From positions 1-19,380 of the forward strand of contig PMBV01000244.1 of the NCBI GenBank assembly GCA_003153055.1: a stretch of DNA of 19,380 bases. Direction: 5' to 3'. The notes below the pieces were generated by a model. It made no database searches, was not told the DNA's origin, and was given only the letters and a program-made list of their open reading frames with translations. Of this stretch, positions 1-6,894 are shown one piece after another. The position numbers and the translations under genes were made by a program. The DNA comes from Myxococcales bacterium (GTDB taxonomy: Bacteria; Myxococcota; Myxococcia; Myxococcales; Myxococcaceae). Position 1 is the stretch's first letter, and each line of letters starts with the position of its first letter.

Positions 1-289
1 TGCTCCCCCGATGACAGTTTGAAGTTCTTTTTCCCGAGAGTCGGTCTCGGACCGGCGGCACGAATCGCAAGCTCCGCGCCAGCGATTTGACTCCGAATTC
101 GGCGAGCAAACCACGCGAATCAATGGTGACGCGCCGCGGCGCCGCAGCCACGTGGGTTACGCAACGGAACAAGGCTACGTGTTACGGAAGGTAACCTCCA
201 CTGAGGGAGCGGCAAAGCCTCGGATCGAGTCGCGCTGCGTTACGAAGACCCACTTAGAAACATGGCGAATGGGTGAAGGCGGAGCAATT
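1..289. other. Leader region before the response regulator
   Basis: There is no convincing gene here. The reading frame of the downstream regulator is open back to base 152, but that stretch has weak GC3 bias and does not resemble a receiver domain, so it is read as untranslated leader. A 6-bp inverted repeat, CCGAGA / TCTCGG, lies at 34-50; no run of T follows it on either strand, so it is not a standard terminator. I found no sigma54 -24/-12 element with correct spacing and no convincing -35/-10 pair. Confidence 0.4.
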
Positions 290-1681
290 ATGGTTCGCTC
301 GATGGCTCGCATCCTCATTGTGGAAGACGAAGCGGTGGTTCGCAGCGAGCTGAAGCGGTTGTTGCAGCGGCACGGCCACCACGTCACCGAGGCGGCGAGC
401 ATCAGAGAAGCGATGGAGGCCTCACCGCCGGCCTTCGATCTGGTGCTCAGTGACCTGAGGTTGCCGGGGGCGCAGGGCACCGAGCTCATCAAGGCGGCCG
501 AGGGCGTGCCGGTCATCATCATGACGAGCTACGCCACGGTGCGCTCGGCGGTGGAGGCGATGAAGCTGGGCGCGGTCGATTACCTGTCGAAGCCCTTCGA
601 TCCCGACGAGCTGCTGCTGATGGTGGATCGAACGCTGTCCGAAGACCGGCTCAAGCGGCAGCACGCCGCGCTGAGGGCCGAGTCGGAGCGCTCCTTCCCC
701 ATCGACGGCATGGTGGGCAGCTGCGAGCTGATGCGGGCCTGCTTCGAGCGCATTCGCAAGGCGGCGCCGACCGACGCGACGGTGATGGTGATGGGCGAGT
801 CGGGCACCGGCAAGGAGCTGGTCGCCCGAGCGCTCCACGCCCAGAGCCCGCGCAAGGACGCCGCCTTCATCGCGGTGAACTGCGCCGCCATTCCCGAATC
901 GCTCATCGAGTCGGAGCTGTTCGGCTACGCGCGCGGGGCCTTCACCGGAGCCCACAGCGACCACGCAGGCCTCGTCGAGGCGGCCCACGGTGGCACGCTG
1001 TTCCTCGACGAGATCGGCGAGCTGCCGCCCTCGGCACAGTCGCGGCTGCTCCGCACCCTCCAGGACGGAGAGGTGCGACGAGTGGGCGCCACCGGGAGCC
1101 GCCGCGCCGACGTGCGCCTGGTGGCCGCCACGCACCGAGACCTGCCCAAGATGGTCGAGGCCGGCACCTTCCGCAGCGACCTGTACTATCGGCTCAAGGT
1201 CGTCGAGGTGCGCCTCCCACCTCTGCGCGATCGAGGCACCGACCTCGACTCGCTGGCCGACGCGCTGGGCCATCGCATCTCCAAGAAGCTCGGGTGTGGC
1301 CCTCCGCGCTTCTCCGAGGCCGCCCGCCTGGCAATGCACCACCACCACTGGCCAGGCAACGTGCGCGAGCTCGAGAACGCCATCGAGCGGGCCCTCATCC
1401 TCTGCGATGACGTCGAGGTGACACCCGAGCTGCTCGGGCTGGTCGACGCCAACGGCCCTGCCCTGAGCACGCCCACCAGCAGCGCCGCCCACGTCGACGA
1501 CCCCTCCCTCCTCGCCTACTTCACCCGCTTCGTCGAAGACAACCAGGCGGCCCTGTCGGAGACCGAGCTCGCTCGGAGGCTGGGCATCAGCCGAAAGACG
1601 CTGTGGGAGCGCCGGCTCAAGCTCGGGCTCCCTCGACCCCGCCGCGCTGGAGAGGTGGCCGAGAAGCCCGTCGGGAAGTAG
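290..1681 (+). CDS. Sigma54-dependent response regulator, NtrC/CbrB-like
   Basis: A 463-residue transcription activator with three domains. The receiver domain spans about residues 6-118, with acidic pair E12/D13, phospho-acceptor D55, T79/S80 and K101. The sigma54-activating AAA+ domain spans about 140-375, with Walker A GESGTGKE (169-176), the sigma54-contact loop GAFTGA (216-221) and Walker B GGTLFLDE (234-241). A Fis-type helix-turn-helix closes it (about 415-448, [17 protein letters not shown]). On phosphorylation such proteins hexamerise and open sigma54 promoters. The ATG at 290 is chosen because GGCGGAG lies just upstream and the receiver starts at once; an open frame extends back to 152 but looks non-coding. 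The C-terminal helix resembles CbrB-type regulators, which fits the CbrA-like kinase at 6895-9792. Family assignment is certain; the CbrB pairing is inference. Confidence 0.95.
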   Translation: MVRSMARILIVEDEAVVRSELKRLLQRHGHHVTEAASIREAMEASPPAFDLVLSDLRLPGAQGTELIKAAEGVPVIIMTSYATVRSAVEAMKLGAVDYLSKPFDPDELLLMVDRTLSEDRLKRQHAALRAESERSFPIDGMVGSCELMRACFERIRKAAPTDATVMVMGESGTGKELVARALHAQSPRKDAAFIAVNCAAIPESLIESELFGYARGAFTGAHSDHAGLVEAAHGGTLFLDEIGELPPSAQSRLLRTLQDGEVRRVGATGSRRADVRLVAATHRDLPKMVEAGTFRSDLYYRLKVVEVRLPPLRDRGTDLDSLADALGHRISKKLGCGPPRFSEAARLAMHHHHWPGNVRELENAIERALILCDDVEVTPELLGLVDANGPALSTPTSSAAHVDDPSLLAYFTRFVEDNQAALSETELARRLGISRKTLWERRLKLGLPRPRRAGEVAEKPVGK

Positions 1682-1696
1682 CCGGAGCCGTCCGGC
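1681..1696 (+). terminator. Hairpin at the end of the response-regulator gene
   Basis: GCCGGA / TCCGGC form a perfect 6-bp GC-rich stem with a 4-base loop starting at the last base of the stop codon. A second stem, GGCCC / GGGCC, follows at 1712-1727. Neither is followed by a T run, so this may be a Rho-assisted or weak terminator or a 3'-end stabilising structure. The role is inferred from position only. Confidence 0.3.
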
Positions 1697-1862
1697 GCGG
1701 CATCGACCCGAGGCCCACCGAGGGGCCACACAGCTTCAGAAGTTGGAGAGGCTGCTGACCCGTGGCGTCGTCCGGCGAGGCGGAGCGCACAGGGCCGAGT
1801 GCCTCCGCGGGAGCCCGCCGAGGGAATCATCGGCGGCGATCATCTCAGCCGCGCCCACCCGC

Positions 1863-1931
1863 GCCGAATGAACCCGCCTCCTTGAGCGGCGCGCCGGAGT
1901 ACAGGGTCGTCTTCTCGCGCAACCGAGCCGC
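1863..1931 (-). pseudogene. Decayed copy of the methyltransferase 3' end
   Basis: This segment aligns to 2545-2615 with about 59 of 71 positions matching and one 2-base gap. The match covers about the last 16 codons of the methyltransferase gene plus about 20 bases beyond its stop. On the minus strand the real gene reads AARSRETTTLYCLARR and this copy reads AARLREKTTLYS, after which the 2-base deletion shifts the frame and removes the stop. I see no methyltransferase motifs in the sequence that would precede it, so only the tail is left or only the tail was copied. Confidence 0.55.
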
Positions 1932-2392
1932 GCCGAGTCCCAAGCTCCGCTCGAAGGCCGTGCTGTCGAGGGAAGGCGCCTCGCCCAACGGGCGAAGAGA
2001 TGGAAGCTGCTCTTCCATTTGGCCCTCACCCCTCCGAGCCACGGACCTCGCGTCGAGGGTCGTGCCGCTTGGGATGCGCGAGAGGAGGCAGTCGAAGCGT
2101 TGGGCACGCATGGGCACCGGTACCGTGGCGTGGGCTGGGGCCGTCGCATGGGAACGGCTCGAGGCAGGGGTCGACGGGAGGGTCTCGGAGGCCCTGGGCG
2201 AGCATCACGAGCCCCTCGGTCGGTCGGGTCGAGTGCTCCAGGGGCGGGTGCTTCTCACGTGTGCTCACCGAGGTCTCGGGTCGAGGGGCTGGCCAGACGG
2301 CCTCGGCGGTTGGACAGCAGCCCGGCCCTCGCACCTCAAGGCATGCTTTCCGCTCGCTGGCGTCCTCCTCGGTGGGACCAGGTCTCCACGCA

Positions 2393-2430
2393 TGTCATCA
2401 CGGTGTACGAATCTGTACTCCGTGATGACA
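2393..2430. repeat. Long perfect inverted repeat (hairpin)
   Basis: TGTCATCACGG and CCGTGATGACA are perfectly complementary 11-bp arms. Inside them GTAC pairs with GTAC after a single mismatch, leaving a 6-base loop GAATCT, so the whole 38 bases can fold into one hairpin. No T run follows on either strand. It is more AT-rich than its surroundings and lies in a stretch without genes. It could be an operator, a small mobile-repeat (REP or MITE-like) unit or a processed RNA element; the sequence alone does not decide. Confidence 0.6.
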
Positions 2431-2564
2431 GGGCTGGAGAGTGGCCCGTCATCGAGGTCGGTGCCGAGGTTCAGAGACCCCAGCTCGACCGCGTTTCGGC
2501 AACGGCCCAGGGAGCCAGCTCCAGATTCCTCGAGAGGAGTTTGGGCCGAATGAACCCGCTCCCT

Positions 2565-3653
2565 TTAGCGGCGGGCCAGGCAATACAGCGTCGTCGTCTC
2601 GCGCGACCGCGCCGCATGAAGCGGGTCACTGGCGTCCTTGGCCTTGCCGTGCTTGGCAGCCCGGTCGCGCCGCCACTTCAGGGTGAGGCCGGCGCGCTCG
2701 AGCTCGACCACGAGCCACCCGGGCTCGCGCAACCCGAGGAGCACCGCGAGGTCCGACATGACGAGCCAGAGCTCACCCGAGGGCGCGAGGGAGGAGCCCG
2801 AGCCACCGAAAAGCCTCGAGAGGAAGCGCCCACCTTCGTCGAACACCGCCCGGTCGACGCGGTTCTTGGGCGCCTCGGGAATCCACGGGGGGTTGCTGAC
2901 GATGAGGTCGAAGAGCGCGCCGTCGGTAGGGTAGACATCGGCCTCGACGGCGGTGAACCTGGCCGAGAGCCCGAGCGTGGTTGCGTTGTCGCGGGCGCAC
3001 TCCAGCGCCCTCGCGTCGCAGTCGGTGGCGACGACGCTCGCCGCGCCCCGCTGCAAGAGCAAGAATGAGAGCACGCCAGTGCCCGTGCCCACGTCGAGCA
3101 CCCGCTTGCCGCGCACGTCCTTCACCGAGGCGAAGAGTTCGACGTAGTCGGTGCGAGTCGGCAGGTAGACGCCGTAGTGCGGCGTGAGGAGGCCCTCGAG
3201 GCCCGGCACCGAGAGGCCCTTCCTTCGCCACTCGGCGGCCCCCAGCATGCCGAGCAACGTCCGCAAGGGCACCACGGTGGTTCCGGTCGCGGCGCCCCAA
3301 ACCTCTCGACAGGCCTTGGCCACGTCGGGCGCCCGGGCGAGCTCGAGGCAATAGCTCGGGTCGAGCGCCACCAGCAGCCGCGCGAGGGTGGCGTGCTCGT
3401 CCGCCCGGGCACGGCGCTCGGAGCGAAAGGCCTCCAGCGGGGTCGAGGCGCGCGAGGGCCTCGTGGAGAGCCGCCGGCCCATGGCCTGAAGGAGCTGCTT
3501 CGCGTTGTGGAAATCGCCCCGGTACAGCAGCGCTTCGCCCCCGCGTACCCGCCGGAGCGCCCGGTCGGCGGTCAGTCGGTCGTCGACCTCGACGAGCACC
3601 GCGGGAGCTGGCTCGGCGCTCTCGGAGCGGAAGGTGAAGTGGGTTGGAATCAC
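2565..3653 (-). CDS. Class I SAM-dependent methyltransferase with NPPW motif
   Basis: A 362-residue protein if started at the GTG at 3653. Its C-terminal half is a class I SAM-dependent methyltransferase: motif I VLDVGTGTG (about residues 185-193), the acidic end of strand 2 (ATDCDARAL, about 209-217) and the catalytic motif NPPW (254-257) in SNPPWIPE. NPP(Y/W) enzymes methylate planar nitrogens, as in PrmC/HemK (glutamine), RsmC/RlmG (guanine N2) and N6-adenine enzymes. The N-terminal half (about 1-175) belongs to no family I can name and may recognise the substrate, so the target is unknown. The start codon overlaps the stop of the upstream gene (GTGA) and AGGA precedes it, indicating translational coupling. 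A longer start at 3734 would lie inside the upstream gene and encodes an Arg/Pro-rich extension, so it is rejected. Confidence 0.85.
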   Translation of the reverse strand: MIPTHFTFRSESAEPAPAVLVEVDDRLTADRALRRVRGGEALLYRGDFHNAKQLLQAMGRRLSTRPSRASTPLEAFRSERRARADEHATLARLLVALDPSYCLELARAPDVAKACREVWGAATGTTVVPLRTLLGMLGAAEWRRKGLSVPGLEGLLTPHYGVYLPTRTDYVELFASVKDVRGKRVLDVGTGTGVLSFLLLQRGAASVVATDCDARALECARDNATTLGLSARFTAVEADVYPTDGALFDLIVSNPPWIPEAPKNRVDRAVFDEGGRFLSRLFGGSGSSLAPSGELWLVMSDLAVLLGLREPGWLVVELERAGLTLKWRRDRAAKHGKAKDASDPLHAARSRETTTLYCLARR

Positions 3654-4582
3654 CGGTTCCTGAGGCCGGCGAGGGCGTCGCCGATGCGCGTCGCGTACGC
3701 GGGGCCGCGGAACCGAGGGCTCTTCTGCATCCACCTGAGAAAATCGCGAAGCTCGGGCGACCGGCGAAGCTCGGCCACTCGCATCATGGCCCAGCAGGTG
3801 CCATCTGACTGGCGGGCGATGGCGCGGTGACGCCAGAGAACGTCAAACAGCGCGTCGTCTTGAGACCACTCGGCGAGGAGCGCGGCGGCCACGTCTCTGG
3901 CGCGCGCGTCATCGCCGTCGAGCACCCGCGAGAGCCGAAGGGTCGTGTCGGCGTCGGGTTTTCCCAGCGCCTTCATCGCCCCCAGCGGCATGTTCCAGGG
4001 TCGGCCACCGAGCTCGTCGCCGACGTCGGGCGTGGGATGCTCGATGACGCTCAACAGGGCTTCGATGACCTCGGGGCGCGGGACCTCGGCGAGGAGCGCA
4101 TCGACCCTGAGCAACACCTGCGCGTCGGGGTAGCGCAACGCCAGCAACAACCCGGGCAGGTCCGTGTCGAGGTGCTCCTTGAGCCAGTCGTGGGCGAGCG
4201 CTGGGTCCCGGGGCTCACCTTGCTCCCACCAGCCGAGCTTCTCGATGGTTTCCCTGGCAAGGGCGTCACCCGTGGCCAGCAGTTGACTGCGGAGCACCTC
4301 GGCATCGAAGCCCGGGTCGTCGGCCTCCCAGAAGGTCACCAGCTCGTCGAGGCGGCGGCTCCAGTCAGGTGGGGTCTGTTCGAGGAAGCCCTCGGCGAGC
4401 TGCTCCTGCACCAGCTCAGCGAGGTCGCGGGCGCCGAGCACCGGGGCATCGAAGGGCCGCCGCCGCTCGATGGTTTCCCCATCGGAGCTGATGCGGAGCT
4501 CGACGACGCTGCCGTGGAGGCGGACCTCCCACTGGCGGCCATCGGCGTGGGTGAACCGACGATAGGGAGGTGTTCGCGCCAT
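3650..4582 (-). CDS. WGR-like / helical-repeat protein
   Basis: A 310-residue soluble protein. The first 70 or so residues (YRRF, QWEVRLHGSVVELRIS, ARDLAELVQEQLAEGFLE) have the strand pattern and final helix of WGR-like domains, which are common in myxobacterial proteins of unknown function. The rest is built of Leu/Ala-rich helices that look like HEAT-type repeats (for example VLLRVDALLAEVPRPEVIEALLSVIEH and TLRLSRVLDGDDARARDVAAALLAEW), usual in protein-protein scaffolds. There are no catalytic motifs. The ATG at 4582 is favoured. A GTG at 4654 is in frame and would overlap the upstream stop as GTGA, but the 24 extra codons have poor GC3 bias. It is the middle gene of a three-gene minus-strand operon. 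The WGR call is moderate; function is unknown. Confidence 0.75.
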   Translation of the reverse strand: MARTPPYRRFTHADGRQWEVRLHGSVVELRISSDGETIERRRPFDAPVLGARDLAELVQEQLAEGFLEQTPPDWSRRLDELVTFWEADDPGFDAEVLRSQLLATGDALARETIEKLGWWEQGEPRDPALAHDWLKEHLDTDLPGLLLALRYPDAQVLLRVDALLAEVPRPEVIEALLSVIEHPTPDVGDELGGRPWNMPLGAMKALGKPDADTTLRLSRVLDGDDARARDVAAALLAEWSQDDALFDVLWRHRAIARQSDGTCWAMMRVAELRRSPELRDFLRWMQKSPRFRGPAYATRIGDALAGLRNR

Positions 4583-4650
4583 TGACAGCGCTTTACCACG
4601 GCGCCGGGCGGTGATGCGTCCCCCTGGAAGGAGCGGGACAACGACTGCCC

Positions 4651-5133
4651 TCACTCCGGCGGTGGAGTCCTCGTCATCTCGATCATGGTCTGGCGGAACC
4701 CCAGCGACGCGAAGAGGCGCTGGGCCCGACCATTGGCCGTCGCCGCCACCAGGACGATGCGAGGAACCACCGGGTCGAGGCGACGGAACGCCTCGCCGAG
4801 GAGCGCCTTCGCCACGCCACGGTCCCGGAACGCCTCGTCGACAAAGAGGTCGTGTATGGCTCCGTGACGCTCGAGGAGCAGCTCCCAGTTTCGCTCCTCG
4901 ACGGCGCCGTACAGGTAGCCGGCGATGACGCCTTCAACCTGAGCCACGAGGAGCACGACCCCGGCCCGACCCAGCTGGGTGCCGAGGAACCAGCGATAGC
5001 CCTGCTCGACTGGCTCCACGAGCATGAAGCGGTCGGCGTCGAAGGCGTGATGCTGCCGCACCAGCATCGCCGCCAGGCGCGAGGTCGCCTCGAGGTCGGC
5101 TTCGACGAGGTCACGAATGGTCAAGGCGTTCAC
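4651..5133 (-). CDS. GNAT-family N-acetyltransferase
   Basis: A 160-residue single-domain GNAT protein. It starts with the usual IRDLVEADLEATSRL segment, has strand-4-like AIHDLFVDEAFRDRG, the acetyl-CoA pyrophosphate loop RDRGVAKALL (R/Q-x-x-G-x-A form), and ends with the typical ANGRAQRLFASLGFRQT helix-strand unit. Such enzymes move an acetyl group from acetyl-CoA to an amine on a small molecule or protein; the substrate cannot be read from sequence. The GTG at 5133 is the only start that keeps the first strand; the ribosome site is weak. It is the first gene of the GNAT, WGR-like, methyltransferase operon, and its stop region overlaps the possible long start of the next gene. Confidence 0.88.
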   Translation of the reverse strand: MNALTIRDLVEADLEATSRLAAMLVRQHHAFDADRFMLVEPVEQGYRWFLGTQLGRAGVVLLVAQVEGVIAGYLYGAVEERNWELLLERHGAIHDLFVDEAFRDRGVAKALLGEAFRRLDPVVPRIVLVAATANGRAQRLFASLGFRQTMIEMTRTPPPE

Positions 5134-5224
5134 GGCATGGTGTTAGAGGCCTCACCAGCGAGATGCAACGTCGCTGGGCCATTCTCCGATGGCCCGCCCC
5201 GGCTGGACGCGGTAGGCGTCGCCC

Positions 5225-5494
5225 ATGACGCCCAACCCGATTCCGGCGCGGCCGGCGCCGAAGACGGCCAGTCACCGAGGCTGCCTCGTCGCGCTCGCGT
5301 GCTTCGCCGGCGTCCTCCTGGTGTCGTGCCTCGCGGGCGGCTTTTTCGTCTGGCGAGCGGCCGATACGAAGGCAGGTCGGCAAGCGCTGGGGGTGGTCGG
5401 CAAGGGCTTGGACCTGGCCTTCAAAGGCGCCCATGCCCCTGGCACCGAGGCGCTCCGGAAGGCGGGCTGTGAAGGTGCCTTCGTCGCGGAGTAA
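5225..5494 (+). CDS. Small single-pass membrane protein
   Basis: An 89-residue protein with a basic N-terminus, one clear membrane segment (about residues 20-43, LVALACFAGVLLVSCLAGGFF) and a short C-terminal part of about 45 residues ending GCEGAFVAE. GTAGGCG upstream may be its ribosome site. I recognise no domain. It ends soon after a conserved-looking Leu-Arg-Lys-Ala-Gly-Cys stretch, so a shortened C-terminus is possible, but I see no clear continuation in another frame. An imperfect hairpin (CTACC...GGTAG, 5511-5529) follows the gene. It is divergent from the acetyltransferase operon. Confidence 0.6.
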   Translation: MTPNPIPARPAPKTASHRGCLVALACFAGVLLVSCLAGGFFVWRAADTKAGRQALGVVGKGLDLAFKGAHAPGTEALRKAGCEGAFVAE

Positions 5495-5659
5495 CCTCGA
5501 GCCGAGGTGTCTACCTCCGTTGGCGGTAGGTGGGTCACCGTCAACTCAAGCAGACACACGGAGTCCCCAAGCTACGGAATCCTCTCGGGCGTCCGCGGGT
5601 CTATCGCTTGCACGAAACGGCCTTCGATGACACTCCAGATGGGCGTGTACTCCGATTCG

Positions 5660-6886
5660 ATGACGCCCGATGTGCTCCACGTTCGCATGGAGGGACGCGT
5701 GGGAGAGCTGGAGAATGCCACCGCGGCGCTGGAGACGCTGGCGCGGGCGCTCGGAGCCGGCCCATGGGAGCGCAGCCTCCCGGCGGTGCGTGACGCCCTC
5801 AGGGCCTGGCGAGCGCTCCGAGAAGACCTCGGGGCGGCGAAGGCGACGGCTCTTCGAACTGGAGCGTTGGAGGCAGTGCGGCGCCTCGAGGACGCCCAGC
5901 TTCGAGTCGACTCGGGGCTGGCCGCGTGCACCGCCGACACGGCCATCGCCCGCGCCGACACGTTCGAGCGCCGCCTCGAGGTCTGGCTCGAGCTCGCCGA
6001 GCGCACCGGGAGCGCGCGAAAGGGCCGGCCGCTAGCGGTGGCGAGCTCCGAGCACCCAACGCGCTGGTCCCTGGCGGTGTGGGCCGTGGGCCTGGCGCTG
6101 GTCTTCACCGGCACCCAGAACTTGGTGCCCGCGGGGCTCCTCCTGCTGCTGGGTGCCCTCGCGCGGCGCTTCGTCAGGGAGCAGCGCCTGTTCCGGCTCT
6201 TCCCCGACGCGCTGGAGCTCGATGACTCCGCTCGGGGGGTCTTCCAGGTGCCGCTGGCCTCCCTCGAGTCGACGAGGGCTTCGCCGGGCCACACGCTCCG
6301 GGGCCTCCGCGACGTCGCCCTCGGCACCGGGAGCCAGTTCAATCACTTGTGCGTGATGCTCAACGACTTGCTCGACGAGCGCCGGGTGCTCGAGAAGGAG
6401 CAACTGGTGGTGCGTGAGGAGCCGCCCGAGACCAGCAGGAGGGGGTGGTGGGTCTGCGCGAGGTTGGCGCGAGAACAGTCACGGGTGACCACGACGGTCG
6501 AGCTCGCGCACGGGGTGGAGCTGGTGAAGTTCGAGAAGGGGCCGGCCCCGCTCGACGGCTGGGGGCTCCTCGGTGACCACGGGCTCCTCTTCCTCCCCGA
6601 CGACGCCGAGGAGATCATCCGCCGGATGCTCTTCGACACCCGGAAGGTGTCGCTGTTGCGAGCGCTGCAACAGCCCCTCGACGCGCTCCCCGCCTCGCTG
6701 TTCCTCGACCGTTTGTCTGCCCTCGAGAAGGTGCGCGATGTCCACGTGCTGGCCCCCGGGGCACCGGTCGCGTGGACCTCGAACGGAAAGCATCACCGAG
6801 CCGTGCTCCCCTTCGGAACCCTGTCGCTCACCCTCGACGAGGACTCACGAGCCTCGCTGGGCGCGCTGTGGCCCGCCGACCACTGA
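5660..6886 (+). CDS. Membrane protein of unknown function
   Basis: A protein of about 408 residues. The N-terminal part (about 1-120) is a run of amphipathic Ala/Leu/Arg/Glu helices, probably coiled-coil. Two adjacent membrane segments follow (WSLAVWAVGLALVFTGT and VPAGLLLLLGALARRF, about residues 134-172), then a long soluble domain of mixed strands and helices (LFPDALELDD, VPLASLESTR, LVKFEKGP) that may be a PH-like beta barrel facing the cytoplasm; that fold is a guess. No enzyme motif is seen. The frame is open back to a GTG at 5507, and ATGs at 5627, 5639 and 5687 are alternatives; 5660 is chosen because coding bias begins there. The gene converges with the sensor kinase gene, only 8 bases separating the two stop codons. 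Confidence 0.75.
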   Translation: MTPDVLHVRMEGRVGELENATAALETLARALGAGPWERSLPAVRDALRAWRALREDLGAAKATALRTGALEAVRRLEDAQLRVDSGLAACTADTAIARADTFERRLEVWLELAERTGSARKGRPLAVASSEHPTRWSLAVWAVGLALVFTGTQNLVPAGLLLLLGALARRFVREQRLFRLFPDALELDDSARGVFQVPLASLESTRASPGHTLRGLRDVALGTGSQFNHLCVMLNDLLDERRVLEKEQLVVREEPPETSRRGWWVCARLAREQSRVTTTVELAHGVELVKFEKGPAPLDGWGLLGDHGLLFLPDDAEEIIRRMLFDTRKVSLLRALQQPLDALPASLFLDRLSALEKVRDVHVLAPGAPVAWTSNGKHHRAVLPFGTLSLTLDEDSRASLGALWPADH

Positions 6887-6894
6887 CGGGCACC

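Larger units (their letters stand above)
1697..2564. other. Gene-poor region with repeat debris
   Basis: About 870 bases without a convincing gene. Open frames on both strands exist because the DNA is GC-rich, but their translations are rich in Arg, Pro, Ser and Gly, match no family I recognise and lack coding-like third-position bias. Two structures stand out and are listed separately: a decayed copy of the 3' end of the neighbouring methyltransferase gene at 1863-1931, and a long hairpin at 2393-2430. Confidence 0.5.

Noticed and set aside
34..50. CCGAGA/TCTCGG hairpin near the left edge as a terminator
   Set aside because: The stem is short and no T run follows it on either strand; the T-rich stretch is on the wrong side.
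56..75. GGCACGAATCGCAAGC as a sigma54 promoter upstream of the response regulator
   Set aside because: GGCACG fits the -24 half, but the GC pairs expected at -12 fall at the wrong distance.
422..1729. 435-codon minus-strand frame opposite the response regulator
   Set aside because: It is antisense to a gene with complete receiver, AAA+ and Fis motifs and has no recognisable domain.
1762..3068. Plus-strand frames of 263 and 349 codons in the gene-poor region
   Set aside because: There is no family similarity, no coding-like third-position pattern, and the longer one runs antisense into the methyltransferase gene.
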